DNA from: a virus
Virus record (IMG/VR): IMGVR_UViG_3300034374_012521
Coordinates: 54,057 to 118,056 of that record
Reading direction: 5' to 3' (one strand)
Length of the DNA: 64,000 nt
The translations under genes were made by a program, and so were the position numbers. Positions 17,816 through 25,113 of this stretch are shown piece after piece; position 1 is the first letter of the stretch; the number at the start of each line of letters is the position of its first letter. A model generated the notes under the pieces. The model was not told where the DNA came from. It did not search any database and worked only from the letters and a program-made list of their open reading frames with translations.

Positions 17816-18142
17816 ATGGATAGCAGGATCAAAAGTTTCGAGAATTTCCTTAATGAATATTACATTTCAGCAGCCCCTGGAAGCGTGGTTGTTCCGGGTG
17901 AATGGTACAAGGATAACGTTAACTCAAGAAACTACAGACCTGCATATACACAAACACCGCAGGTTGTTGATTCAATGTTCCAAAGTACCGACCTATACAA
18001 CTACCTAGATACTTTAGCCGAGGAGGAAGAATTTACCAACATGGTGAAGAAAGGAGAGGCACCTAAGGACGTGATCAAGTATTTGAAAAAGAGGATACAC
18101 GAGGAACTTTCACCAAACGCTCGTACTTCCGAAGAAAAATAA
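17816..18142 (+). CDS. Hypothetical protein with capsid-targeting-type N-terminus
   Basis: 108 residues. MDSRIKSFENFLNE followed by YY is one of the clearest copies of the recurring N-terminal peptide, with LNE as a candidate gp21-type cleavage site. The rest is acidic with a Lys/Glu-rich C-terminus (SPNARTSEEK end). No family is recognised. One of only three plus-strand genes in the window, 11 nt upstream of the endolysin gene. It may be an internal head protein or the leader partner of the endolysin; see findings. Confidence 0.65.
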   Translation: MDSRIKSFENFLNEYYISAAPGSVVVPGEWYKDNVNSRNYRPAYTQTPQVVDSMFQSTDLYNYLDTLAEEEEFTNMVKKGEAPKDVIKYLKKRIHEELSPNARTSEEK

Positions 18143-18153
18143 GTACCAAAGAT

Positions 18154-18846
18154 TTGGAGCACATTGATTATCCACTTGCAGAAAGTGCCTATTACCAACA
18201 ACCACATCCAAAAGATGCTATATTCTTGAGGGATTCAACTGGACATTATAGACCAGATTGGCTAATCGATTATTGGGGAAGAGATCGTAAAAATTCTACC
18301 AATAGGATAAGATCATCCAGCGCATTTGTAATTGGTGGATTATCACCGGATGGTAAGGATAAAAAATATGACGGAACAATTTACAGGGCTTTTGATGAGT
18401 CTATGTGGTCGCATCACTTATTCATAAAAGCCAAAAACAACACATTCCTAAATCAGAAAAGCATAGGAATTGACATATGTAATTATGGACCTTTGACAAA
18501 AACCGAAAATGGAGGATTCTACACATCTAGCCATGTTAAAATAAACAAAAGCCAGGTTACAGAGTTAGAGTCCACGTTTAGAGGATCTAAGTATTTTCAC
18601 AGTTATACAAAAGCACAAATACAATCTTTAAAGTCACTTCTTGAGGAATTGAGTGAAAAATATGAAATCAACCTTAAGAGGGGATTACAGAAGGAAATAT
18701 CTAAATTTGGCATTTACGGAGGATTCGAACTTTCAGAAGAAGCTTTGATGGGGGGTCAAGGTCTTTGGTCTCACAGTAATGTTAGAATTGATAGATTGAG
18801 CTGTCCACCACACCCGGATCTAGTTAAGGTTATTCAATCCTTCTAA
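18154..18846 (+). CDS. N-acetylmuramoyl-L-alanine amidase-type endolysin
   Basis: 230 residues from a TTG start. Amidase_2-type features: PheLeuArgAspSerThrGlyHis near the N-terminus, HisHisLeuPheIleLys at about 87-92, SerIleGlyIleAspIleCysAsnTyrGly (family form xIGIExxN), and GlyLeuTrpSerHisSerAsnValArg with SerCysProProHisPro near the end (zinc His and Cys/Asp position). It would cleave the amide bond between MurNAc and the stem peptide during lysis. No ATG lies in frame upstream. A -1 shift from the preceding gene at an A-run just before its stop would also enter this frame. The 3' end overlaps the convergent DNA glycosylase gene by 27 nt. Confidence 0.75.
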   Translation: MEHIDYPLAESAYYQQPHPKDAIFLRDSTGHYRPDWLIDYWGRDRKNSTNRIRSSSAFVIGGLSPDGKDKKYDGTIYRAFDESMWSHHLFIKAKNNTFLNQKSIGIDICNYGPLTKTENGGFYTSSHVKINKSQVTELESTFRGSKYFHSYTKAQIQSLKSLLEELSEKYEINLKRGLQKEISKFGIYGGFELSEEALMGGQGLWSHSNVRIDRLSCPPHPDLVKVIQSF

Positions 18847-19209
18847 ATACATTCTTAGCTTTTTGTCATTAGGAACAAAATCTGTTTTGTTGTTTACAAA
18901 AATTTCCCAGGATTCTTTTGCATATTTACCAACACCTGGCAACTCCTCAACTTCAACAAATCCATCCATCCATTTTTGACTCATGGATATTATCCTTTTG
19001 GCTTTTATATTTCCAAAACCAGTTCCTTTAATAATTGGATAAATCTCATCCGTAGACAGGTTTGAGCACCTTTCCGGGGACTGTATCAGATTAAATAGAG
19101 GGTCTAATACTTTTCTTACCTGCTGATTAGTGGTTTGGTTTAACAGTATACAGATCACAGTCATCTTCCAAGGATTGTCTAAGTAATCTTCCTGTATAAG
19201 CCTTTCCAC
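18820..19209 (-). CDS. HhH-GPD DNA glycosylase, MBD4-like
   Basis: 129 residues, a minimal HhH-GPD domain. TrpLysMetThrValIleCysIleLeuLeuAsnGlnThrThr matches the family's N-terminal helix with the NQT motif. GluLeuProGlyValGlyLysTyrAlaLysGlu is the helix-hairpin-helix. ValProAsnAspLysLysLeu supplies the likely catalytic Asp, in the position of the MBD4 PEDxKL motif. No iron-sulfur cluster cysteines follow. It would excise mismatched or damaged bases (T or U opposite G). It overlaps the next gene upstream by one base at 19209. Confidence 0.78.
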   Translation of the reverse strand: MERLIQEDYLDNPWKMTVICILLNQTTNQQVRKVLDPLFNLIQSPERCSNLSTDEIYPIIKGTGFGNIKAKRIISMSQKWMDGFVEVEELPGVGKYAKESWEIFVNNKTDFVPNDKKLRMYLEGLNNLN

Positions 19210-19421
19210 TACCGATTTCTTAACTTCTTGAGGTGCTCGTTTATTCTTTTGTCAAATTTAGAAGCAGTCTCGGGATAATCTAAACCCATAATCGAAGAAA
19301 GCTTATCTATAATCGACCTTCTGTCCAGGATGACATCATAATCTGGATTTCTCTCCTTTTGAATAATTTCCTGCGCAATCTCTTTTGCAAATCTTTCAAA
19401 TATTTCTTTCTCCCTTGACAT
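19209..19421 (-). CDS. Hypothetical small protein
   Basis: 70 residues from the ATG at 19419-19421 (MSREKEIFERF). A slightly longer frame to 19436 would start inside the terminator hairpin of the upstream gene, so I reject it. Helical and highly charged (Glu/Lys/Arg), ending HLKKLRNR. It is coupled to the DNA glycosylase gene by a one-base overlap at 19209, so it may be a partner of that enzyme. No family recognised. Confidence 0.6.
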   Translation of the reverse strand: MSREKEIFERFAKEIAQEIIQKERNPDYDVILDRRSIIDKLSSIMGLDYPETASKFDKRINEHLKKLRNR

Positions 19422-19424
19422 AAT

Positions 19425-19455
19425 AAAAAAGCTCAATCTTTAATAATCGAGCTTT
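19425..19455 (-). terminator. Rho-independent terminator after hsp20
   Basis: On the minus strand AAAGCTC, a loop of about 14 nt, GAGCTTT and a T-rich run. It lies between the Hsp20 gene and the small gene before the DNA glycosylase. Confidence 0.65.
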
Positions 19456-19486
19456 ATTATTTCTAAATGTAAGAAAAATTTCGGAA

Positions 19487-19843
19487 TTAAGCGATTTTAA
19501 TTTTCTTAGGCATGGATTCTTTCTTCTTACCTATAGAAACTTTTAAAACCCCATCCTCAATTTTTGCTTTAACTGAATCAGTATCAGCTTCATTGGGTAA
19601 CTTGAACTTCTTTGTAAAATCGTCCGTCCAATACGATTCGTTATCCTCACCAGTGATAACTAAGAAAATTCCCTCGACATCAACCGAAATATCATTTTTA
19701 GAGAATCCAGAAACGGGTATTTCTAAAACATACTCGCTATCTTTTTCATCAACAAAGTAATTGCGGCTTTGGATAACCGGATTGGTGTTGTTAAAAATCT
19801 TTTCCATCATCTCCAAAGGGCTGTAGATAGTTGTTCTGTTCAT
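19487..19843 (-). CDS. Small heat-shock protein, Hsp20/alpha-crystallin family
   Basis: 118 residues from the ATG at 19841-19843 (MNRTTIYSPLEMMEKIF). The alpha-crystallin domain runs from about residue 28 to the end: TyrValLeuGluIleProValSerGlyPhe, AspIleSerValAspValGlu, LeuValIleThrGlyGlu, and AspGlyValLeuLysValSerIleGly, the family's A-x-x-x-n-G-v-L signature. It ends KKIKIA. An ATP-independent holdase. Flanked by terminators on both sides, so it is a single-gene unit. A longer frame to 19930 would run into the upstream terminator. Similar sHSPs occur in T4-like environmental phages. Confidence 0.92.
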   Translation of the reverse strand: MNRTTIYSPLEMMEKIFNNTNPVIQSRNYFVDEKDSEYVLEIPVSGFSKNDISVDVEGIFLVITGEDNESYWTDDFTKKFKLPNEADTDSVKAKIEDGVLKVSIGKKKESMPKKIKIA

Positions 19844-19900
19844 AGTTTGTTTTTTTACTATTAATAGTTCAAATCCTATTCCAATACTAAAAAACAAAGA

Positions 19901-19925
19901 AAAAGGTGCCTTTTTGGCACCTTTT
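19901..19925 (-). terminator. Rho-independent terminator
   Basis: A perfect 10-bp stem (AAAAGGTGCC / GGCACCTTTT) with a five-base loop, continuing into T-rich sequence on the minus strand. It ends the transcript of the gene at 19950-20441 and is probably bidirectional. Confidence 0.85.
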
Positions 19926-19949
19926 AGCAATCTTGTATGACTTTTCGTC

Positions 19950-20441
19950 TTATTTCTGCAAAGACTTCATCATCTCTTTGAAATCATCAAAGCTTTTAAT
20001 AACACGATCTTTCTTTTTCTTCTTTTTGCCAGCCCCTTTTGCTGCTGGGGTTCCTACTGTAAGAGAAGGGAACTTATCCCCAGATCCAACTGCTCCGTTG
20101 TAGAAATCTGCATTGGTACCACCAGATGATGGAGCTTCAACATTTCCCATTCCCTGTGTAGTACCTAGAGTAGCGAATGCTCCACCGCCGTCTCCAGCTG
20201 GTGCAGGTGCTCCACCGTCCATTTCTTTGAGTTCGTAGCCTTCACAACCACAACTTTTCATTTCTTCGTCCATTTGCCATTTTTCAACACAATAGTCGTT
20301 TTCGTCCAACCATTCCTTGATTTTAAGTTCCATAGCATCTGGAGTTTCCTGGTCTTCCATTACCGGAACATCTTCACAGCACAAACAAACTAGTGTTCGA
20401 CCATTTGTAGAATTTCCAGTTGGATAATACATTGAATCCAT
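19950..20441 (-). CDS. Cys-containing protein with Gly/Ala linker and C-terminal targeting-like peptide
   Basis: 163 residues. The N-terminal half (1-75) contains CysLeuCysCys and CysGlyCys groups that could bind a metal. A Gly/Ala/Ser/Pro-rich linker (about 76-135) is followed by a run of six lysines and the ending AspArgValIleLysSerPheAspAspPheLys. That ending copies the IKSFxxF core of the head-targeting peptides, but at the C-terminus. No family is recognised. It is adjacent to the gene at 20444 (2-nt gap). Confidence 0.6.
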   Translation of the reverse strand: MDSMYYPTGNSTNGRTLVCLCCEDVPVMEDQETPDAMELKIKEWLDENDYCVEKWQMDEEMKSCGCEGYELKEMDGGAPAPAGDGGGAFATLGTTQGMGNVEAPSSGGTNADFYNGAVGSGDKFPSLTVGTPAAKGAGKKKKKKDRVIKSFDDFKEMMKSLQK

Positions 20442-20443
20442 TT

Positions 20444-20671
20444 TTAATCTAATATTTTTTGAACATTCTTGGCAAATATTCTAAGAGAATTACCCTGCTC
20501 GTCCTTTACTGTGTAACCAACGATGTCTTTATAAGCATCATAGATTGGAGAAATTACGAGTAATTTATTTCCGTTGGTGTCAAGAATAAACTTACCAGAC
20601 AAATCATCATGCTGCTTAGTAGTTTGAGTTGTTGTAGCATTCCTTGATCCCTTATTACATCCACATCCCAT
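20444..20671 (-). CDS. Small protein with Cys-rich N-terminus
   Basis: 75 residues. MetGlyCysGlyCysAsnLysGly at the N-terminus, then a Thr/Gln-rich stretch and a small beta domain (LysPheIleLeuAspThrAsnGlyAsnLys onward). No family is recognised. A TATAAATA-like GATAAATA lies about 24 nt upstream (20696-20703). It pairs with the other Cys-containing gene immediately downstream. Confidence 0.6.
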   Translation of the reverse strand: MGCGCNKGSRNATTTQTTKQHDDLSGKFILDTNGNKLLVISPIYDAYKDIVGYTVKDEQGNSLRIFAKNVQKILD

Positions 20672-20698
20672 TTTATGTTCTTTAAGTTGTTTCTATAT

Positions 20699-21109
20699 TT
20701 ATCTGTAGTCCTTCCTTAATTCCTTTCTCCGTAGATAATTAAAGAGGTATCTTAATGCCTTTTTATATTCCTTACCGTTTCTGAAAGGTGATGGATAAGT
20801 CCTAATAGTATTTCCTTGTCCCTCTGGGGTTTCATTTGATTTGATTGGGTTATAGCGACGAACTACACCTGTTGGGTGTATAGTGTAAAATACCTCACCA
20901 TATCCCCTTACCTCAGGCTGATTCTTTCTTTTGAATTTGAGTGTATTGTTGAGCTCTTGTTGGTCTGAGGTCTCATCAGAAAAGCCAAGCTCTAAGATAT
21001 CCCTATATGCATCAGATTTTCTTATCTTGTCTAGGTCTATGCTTCTCCTTTCATCCTCAAGATATTCAGATTTAGGATCATACTTTTCAAATTCAAAAAG
21101 ATTAATCAT
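20699..21109 (-). CDS. Hypothetical protein
   Basis: 136 residues, charged. It begins MINLFEFEKYDPKSEYLEDE, a weak variant of the head-targeting pattern, and ends in an Arg/Lys-rich helix (RRKELRKDYR). A central ValPheTyrThrIleHisProThrGlyValValArgArgTyr segment looks like a beta hairpin. Function unknown. Its start overlaps the stop of the gene upstream at 21109. Confidence 0.6.
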   Translation of the reverse strand: MINLFEFEKYDPKSEYLEDERRSIDLDKIRKSDAYRDILELGFSDETSDQQELNNTLKFKRKNQPEVRGYGEVFYTIHPTGVVRRYNPIKSNETPEGQGNTIRTYPSPFRNGKEYKKALRYLFNYLRRKELRKDYR

Positions 21110-21543
21110 TACTTCTTTATATCCTTTATCCAGTCTCTATAATCCTTAAGATTCTCGAGATTTCTCTTACCTGCTTTACTCTTTTTAGCATCAGGATTTA
21201 AGTAAGGGATGATAGGTTTTATTCCGTCCCCAAAATTCATCTTAGGAGAGAATGAAGGCATATCTTTAGAATCAATGACCCCGAGGGAAGCACCCTCTTC
21301 ATTAACAGGTTGTCCGTCCTTGACGTTTTCCGGTAAATCCTTAGATTTTGTCTTTGCAAACTTTTTTAGCTCCTTGTCAGTCATAGGTGCAATGAATTTC
21401 CCATCTTTATCCTTATACCCAAAGGCAATCTTTTCAATCTCCTTTCGATATCTTGGGCTGATGTCCTTGAGCTTCAGCTCGTTTTGTCTTAGAGCCCAAG
21501 CTTGACCCATTATTGCCTGCTGTGCTTTACTTACTGATGGCAT
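21109..21543 (-). CDS. DUF3008-like phage protein
   Basis: 144 residues. The N-terminal MetProSerValSerLysAlaGlnGlnAlaIleMetGlyGlnAla, with a later MetThrAspLysGluLeuLysLysPheAlaLysThrLys and LeuProGluAsnVal, matches small proteins of the DUF3008 type, common in T4-like phages and of unknown function. The C-terminus is basic. It starts 2 nt after the gene at 21545. Confidence 0.65.
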   Translation of the reverse strand: MPSVSKAQQAIMGQAWALRQNELKLKDISPRYRKEIEKIAFGYKDKDGKFIAPMTDKELKKFAKTKSKDLPENVKDGQPVNEEGASLGVIDSKDMPSFSPKMNFGDGIKPIIPYLNPDAKKSKAGKRNLENLKDYRDWIKDIKK

Positions 21544-21544
21544 C

Positions 21545-22081
21545 TCAAATCTTATATTTTTCGAAGGGAATAATAATTTTCAAACCCTCTTCTACTTTTT
21601 GCAGTTTAGTGTAGTAGTCAGGATCTTCTACCAAATGATCCTTAGCTATCTCTGAAGCTAGATTCTCATCATCGGTATGTTCCATTTCTACCTTAATCCC
21701 CATCTGAAGTTGTTTTTCTAAGTGCGATAGCATCTTTTCTATAGCATCCCGATCAACATGGTCCATAGAGTCATCATATGTGTGAAGGATAGCGATGTCC
21801 CTCAGGTTCTTATCTGAGGAAACACCACCTTCAATTTTTTCGTCAGAATCCTCCTGCAAATAAAGACCCTTCATCTTTTTCTTTATCTCTGCAGGGCTCA
21901 TTGGCTTGGCGTTTAATTCCCAATTAGCTGCGGGGTTAATGATCTTCTTCTTTCCCTTCTTCCAATCGGGAAACGTCCAAAGCCATCTATTGTAACCCTT
22001 CCCAACTATCTCAAACCCCTTGTCTCCTGGTTGGATAGCAATGGGCGATTGAGGGGGAATATAACTACCTGTATTTGCCAT
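21545..22081 (-). CDS. DUF5661-like protein
   Basis: 178 residues. The segment GluMetGluHisThrAspAsp...AlaSerGluIleAlaLysAspHisLeu...AspTyrTyrThrLysLeu is the core of the DUF5661 family, found in phages and bacteria with unknown role. The N-terminus is Pro/Gln-rich and followed by a Trp-rich segment. It shares base 22081 with the DUF4494-like gene upstream. Confidence 0.7.
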   Translation of the reverse strand: MANTGSYIPPQSPIAIQPGDKGFEIVGKGYNRWLWTFPDWKKGKKKIINPAANWELNAKPMSPAEIKKKMKGLYLQEDSDEKIEGGVSSDKNLRDIAILHTYDDSMDHVDRDAIEKMLSHLEKQLQMGIKVEMEHTDDENLASEIAKDHLVEDPDYYTKLQKVEEGLKIIIPFEKYKI

Positions 22082-22287
22082 TATTCTATAACTGCTTCGA
22101 TTTTGGATTTTGAAATTTGTGTGGTTTCAAAAAATCCTGTTGTTCCATCAAGGAACTCTGCTACCTTTGTTTCAACCTCTAGCACAGACTCAGCTGCGAT
22201 AAGAAATTCTGATTTGTGAATTACTGGATCACCATTTCTTTTGGTTTCAGTTGATTCAAAGCTAACTTTTGCTACGTAATATCCCAT
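22081..22287 (-). CDS. DUF4494-like small protein
   Basis: 68 residues: a beta-strand start (MetGlyTyrTyrValAlaLysValSerPhe), a TyrLeuVal-type central strand (LysSerGluPheLeuIleAlaAlaGluSer), then a helix and a final strand. This arrangement fits DUF4494, known mainly from Bacteroidetes and their phages, which supports the host inference. Function unknown. A perfect late-type element lies 18 nt upstream. Confidence 0.6.
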   Translation of the reverse strand: MGYYVAKVSFESTETKRNGDPVIHKSEFLIAAESVLEVETKVAEFLDGTTGFFETTQISKSKIEAVIE

Positions 22288-22305
22288 ATGTATAAAATTT
22301 ACATC

Positions 22306-22314
22306 TTATATATC
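22306..22314 (-). promoter_or_regulatory. Late-promoter-like GATATATAA element
   Basis: A perfect copy 18 nt before the ATG at 22287. It would drive the run of small genes 22287 down to 19950. Confidence 0.5.
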
Positions 22315-22350
22315 ATAAAGGTAGTTTTATTCCATTTCAGTGTACACAGA

Positions 22351-22372
22351 AAAGGCAGCCGAATAGGCTGCC
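22351..22372 (-). terminator. Rho-independent terminator after the histone H1-like gene
   Basis: A 7-bp stem GGCAGCC/GGCTGCC with a five-base loop, followed on the minus strand by TTTTCTG. It lies just downstream of the small gene ending at 22397. Confidence 0.78.
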
Positions 22373-22396
22373 TAATATCTGTTTGTAATTGGTTTC

Positions 22397-22573
22397 TTAA
22401 GAGTTGTTTTTCATCTCTTGAACGTCCAACCTTACTTGTTGAGCAAGCTTCTTAACTTCTTGCATGGCTTGGCGAACTCTTGTTCCAGCTGCCTTATTGC
22501 CTTTTTCAACAAACTTTGCTACGTCAGCTTCTGCAGCTTCCATAACTTCTTTGATTCGATCGAAATTTTCCAT
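22397..22573 (-). CDS. Histone H1-like DNA-binding protein (Hc1-like), 58 residues
   Basis: A short minus-strand gene encoding 58 residues. It begins MetGluAsnPheAspArgIleLysGluVal, has the hallmark GlyAsnLysAlaAlaGlyThrArgValArg at about 25-34, then AlaMetGlnGluValLysLysLeuAlaGln, and ends MetLysAsnAsnSer. This is the signature of the small histone H1-like proteins (Hc1 family) of Bacteroidetes, helical proteins thought to bind and compact DNA. It has an exact TATAAATA element 18 nt upstream and its own terminator, so it is a complete single-gene late unit. It may help condense the genome or act on the host nucleoid; that is inference. Confidence 0.82.
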   Translation of the reverse strand: MENFDRIKEVMEAAEADVAKFVEKGNKAAGTRVRQAMQEVKKLAQQVRLDVQEMKNNS

Positions 22574-22591
22574 AATTGTTTAAATTTTCCT

Positions 22592-22599
22592 TATTTATA
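22592..22599 (-). promoter_or_regulatory. T4-type late promoter consensus TATAAATA
   Basis: An exact octamer on the minus strand, 18 nt before the ATG of the histone H1-like gene. The spacing equals that of the GATATATAA copies. Confidence 0.6.
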
Positions 22600-22630
22600 G
22601 AATTGTTAAAAGTAAATGTTTCGATTTAGG

Positions 22631-23170
22631 TTATCTACTGATTATGAACGTTCCCTTGTGGGATCCTTCTTGCATAGACCATTCTGGCCCTAAGAAAGAA
22701 AGCAAAACGGATTTTACCATCTCTTCATAGTTTTCAATATCCATATTATCCTGCATTTCGTCAAATATACGAATTACTTTTGGATTTTTCTCAAGATAAT
22801 TTAGTAAAGCTTTGGATACCTGCTCCAAGAATCTGCTTAAATCGTTATCTTTAAGAGTGAACTTAGCATCGTTCAGGTCAGGAATCTCTGATTTCTTAAT
22901 AGCAATGTCCTCTATGATTTCAGGGGCAATCTCATTTACATTGAGAATTGCATAGGAATTTTTAGGTCCCTCCATTGTCTCATACTGTGAATATTTACCA
23001 ACTACCAGCATAAATCCTTTTTGGGATCCATTCTCAAGTTCTAATTGAAAAAGGTAGTTATAAATATCACCATCCTTCACTAGCAAAAAAGGGAAGGTTC
23101 CAAACCCATCTCCTTCGTTGACAGAGCTAGATTTTAGGAAGTCTGAGAAATTCTGTATTCTTTTTTCCAC
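22631..23170 (-). CDS. Hypothetical protein with capsid-targeting-type N-terminus
   Basis: 179 residues from a GTG start. The N-terminus (M)EKRIQNFSDFLKSSSVNE followed by GD fits the recurring peptide, with VNE as candidate cleavage site. The body alternates beta strands (PhePheLeuLeuVal-type) and helices; no enzyme motif is seen. Preceded by both an exact TATAAATA (5 nt) and a GATATATAA (18 nt), supporting late expression. It probably encodes an internal head protein. Confidence 0.65.
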   Translation of the reverse strand: MEKRIQNFSDFLKSSSVNEGDGFGTFPFLLVKDGDIYNYLFQLELENGSQKGFMLVVGKYSQYETMEGPKNSYAILNVNEIAPEIIEDIAIKKSEIPDLNDAKFTLKDNDLSRFLEQVSKALLNYLEKNPKVIRIFDEMQDNMDIENYEEMVKSVLLSFLGPEWSMQEGSHKGTFIISR

Positions 23171-23188
23171 TGGTTTATTTATATTTTT

Positions 23189-23197
23189 TTATATATC
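23189..23197 (-). promoter_or_regulatory. Late-promoter-like GATATATAA element (with adjacent TATAAATA)
   Basis: A perfect copy 18 nt before the GTG at 23170, overlapping the TGA stop of the upstream gene. A separate exact TATAAATA lies at 23176-23183, inside the presumptive leader. Confidence 0.5.
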
Positions 23198-25109
23198 ATC
23201 CCCTGACGCTTGTAATAAGGTCGTTGTAAAGATTAGATACCTCTTTTGGAACCATCTTTTTGAACTTAGAAAAGTCTTGGTCCTTCATAGCTTGTCTAAC
23301 CTCAGTACCGCTCGTTACCCTTGGTGTTTCTACAATACCAAGGTCATCACTTATTTTGTCCTTAATATCAGACATCTTAACATAGTCTATCTGCTTAGTG
23401 TAGTCATCAATTCGGTCGGGGCCTGCACCAATTAACTTGGGATCATATCCCATGTCTACTAGTCTTGCAATAGCAGACCCAAGAAGACCTCTTGTAGCAA
23501 GGACATATCCTTCAATCTCCTCGTTATTAGCAACTATTGCATCCATATATCTTTTGATTGCCTCCTCATCAAATGGGGATTTTCCAGACTTGTTGTGTCC
23601 AGGATAAACCACAACAACAAAAGATGGGAGATCGTTTTTCTCCATGAGATCCTTCGCCATCTTAAGATGTCCCTGGTGGAAAGGCTGGAATCTACCCATT
23701 ATGACATTAACTGGTTTTCTTTCCTCCGTATCTTTCTCCTTGAGCATTTCTACCTCAGCCGGGATCTCCTCGTTATCAATGGTTTCTAACTTGCTGATAA
23801 ATTCCTGATATGAGAAAAAAGGGTCTTCGCTGGAATCCGTATCGTCCTCTTCTTGCAGATATTCTACTGAAGGTAGGTTTTCCTTTCTAAATTCTCCAAA
23901 GCTAATAAATTTAGATTCGTTTACTTTCTTCTCTGGTTTTTTGATGTAGTCCTTAATATCTTTAATCAAAATATTCATCTGATCCTTCATACCAGAAGTT
24001 ATGATACCACCTGCTCTAGTTTTTATCTTCCTAAAGGAATTAAGAATGAGTTTAAATAAAGACTCAAATGAGTCATCCTTCTCAACATATTTAAGAACTC
24101 TTCTGTCTTTAATCTTTTCCTTATTCAGTCTGAATTCATCCCTCTTTAAGTAATCAGGCTCCTCAAAATCAGTACCCTTATACTTCTCCTCATATTCATC
24201 CAGGAATTTAACAAATACGTCTCCCATAAAGGAAATGTATCTCTCGTCTTCAGACTCACCTTCAACTTCAAATTCAGAAAGATCTTTTTCCAAAATGAAA
24301 TTCATCACATCAAGCAATGTGATTCCAAGAAAATCCGAAGGCTTTTTACTCTTTTTGTCAGCAAACTTTTGCTTAGCTATTTCAGTGAATATAGGATCCA
24401 CCATTTTGGCTAATACAGTATCACTATCTCCATCGAGCTCTCCAAATCTAAAAACTATACCCTCGACATCCTTATCTAGGTCGTCGTTAAGAGCAGTTTT
24501 AGTTAAATCCGGGTTTAGGGTCTTAATAACAAACCTAACAAAAGATTGTGTTTTGAACCTTTCAACAAGATCTTTGAACGGCGTGTTCAAAAAATCCATA
24601 AGCTCAGATTTCTGATCTTCGTCCAACACCCCCTGGAAAACGATTGGTGGTCTTTCAACTCCAATCAGATCTGCCCAATTATCCAATTCTTCCTTATCCT
24701 GGATAGTACTTTCTATCTTACCGCCAGTACCCATTTTATGGATATAAGAGAGAATTAGATTATTCTTTGGTAATCTATCATACGAGATCTCTACAGGTTT
24801 GGTGTTTGAAAAATACTCAAGACCAAATCTCCATCCCCTAGGTATTTTTTCCAATATGTTTGGTGGGAGTGATTCAATATACTGGATTGGCTTCTCATAA
24901 TACTTCATGAGTGTTCTGTCCACAAGAGTTATAGGATTTCTTTGATCCCTCCTATAAAACCTAAAATTACCAGATTCTTTATCTCTCTCAAAAGAGAAAG
25001 CTGATCCGTCCATCTTTTCATTGATCGTTACGTAACGATTAAAAAGCTGGTTGACAAAATCAGATCCCTTCTTATTATAAATGTCATATAAGTGATTTAT
25101 TCCCGCCAT
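23196..25109 (-). CDS. Nucleic-acid-ligase-like / nucleotidylyltransferase (NMNAT-like) fusion
   Basis: 637 residues. The N-terminal domain carries LysMetAspGly at 32-35 in the GluLysMetAspGlySer context, resembling motif I of the ATP-dependent DNA/RNA ligase superfamily, with TyrArgArgAspGlnArg and ArgPheGlyLeuGluTyrPhe segments as motif III-like. The C-terminal domain (about 467-637) is a cytidylyltransferase-like fold: GlyArgPheGlnProPheHisGlnGlyHis (HxGH at 478-481) and ThrSerGlyThrGluValArg near 599-605 (the ISSTxxR position). Between them lie two peptides resembling the head-targeting sequence (about 400-420 and 431-442, the latter SerTyrGlnGluPheIleSer). It may seal, cap or adenylylate RNA or NMN. 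The chemistry is not decidable by eye. Confidence 0.8.
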   Translation of the reverse strand: MAGINHLYDIYNKKGSDFVNQLFNRYVTINEKMDGSAFSFERDKESGNFRFYRRDQRNPITLVDRTLMKYYEKPIQYIESLPPNILEKIPRGWRFGLEYFSNTKPVEISYDRLPKNNLILSYIHKMGTGGKIESTIQDKEELDNWADLIGVERPPIVFQGVLDEDQKSELMDFLNTPFKDLVERFKTQSFVRFVIKTLNPDLTKTALNDDLDKDVEGIVFRFGELDGDSDTVLAKMVDPIFTEIAKQKFADKKSKKPSDFLGITLLDVMNFILEKDLSEFEVEGESEDERYISFMGDVFVKFLDEYEEKYKGTDFEEPDYLKRDEFRLNKEKIKDRRVLKYVEKDDSFESLFKLILNSFRKIKTRAGGIITSGMKDQMNILIKDIKDYIKKPEKKVNESKFISFGEFRKENLPSVEYLQEEDDTDSSEDPFFSYQEFISKLETIDNEEIPAEVEMLKEKDTEERKPVNVIMGRFQPFHQGHLKMAKDLMEKNDLPSFVVVVYPGHNKSGKSPFDEEAIKRYMDAIVANNEEIEGYVLATRGLLGSAIARLVDMGYDPKLIGAGPDRIDDYTKQIDYVKMSDIKDKISDDLGIVETPRVTSGTEVRQAMKDQDFSKFKKMVPKEVSNLYNDLITSVRG

Positions 25110-25113
25110 CCTC

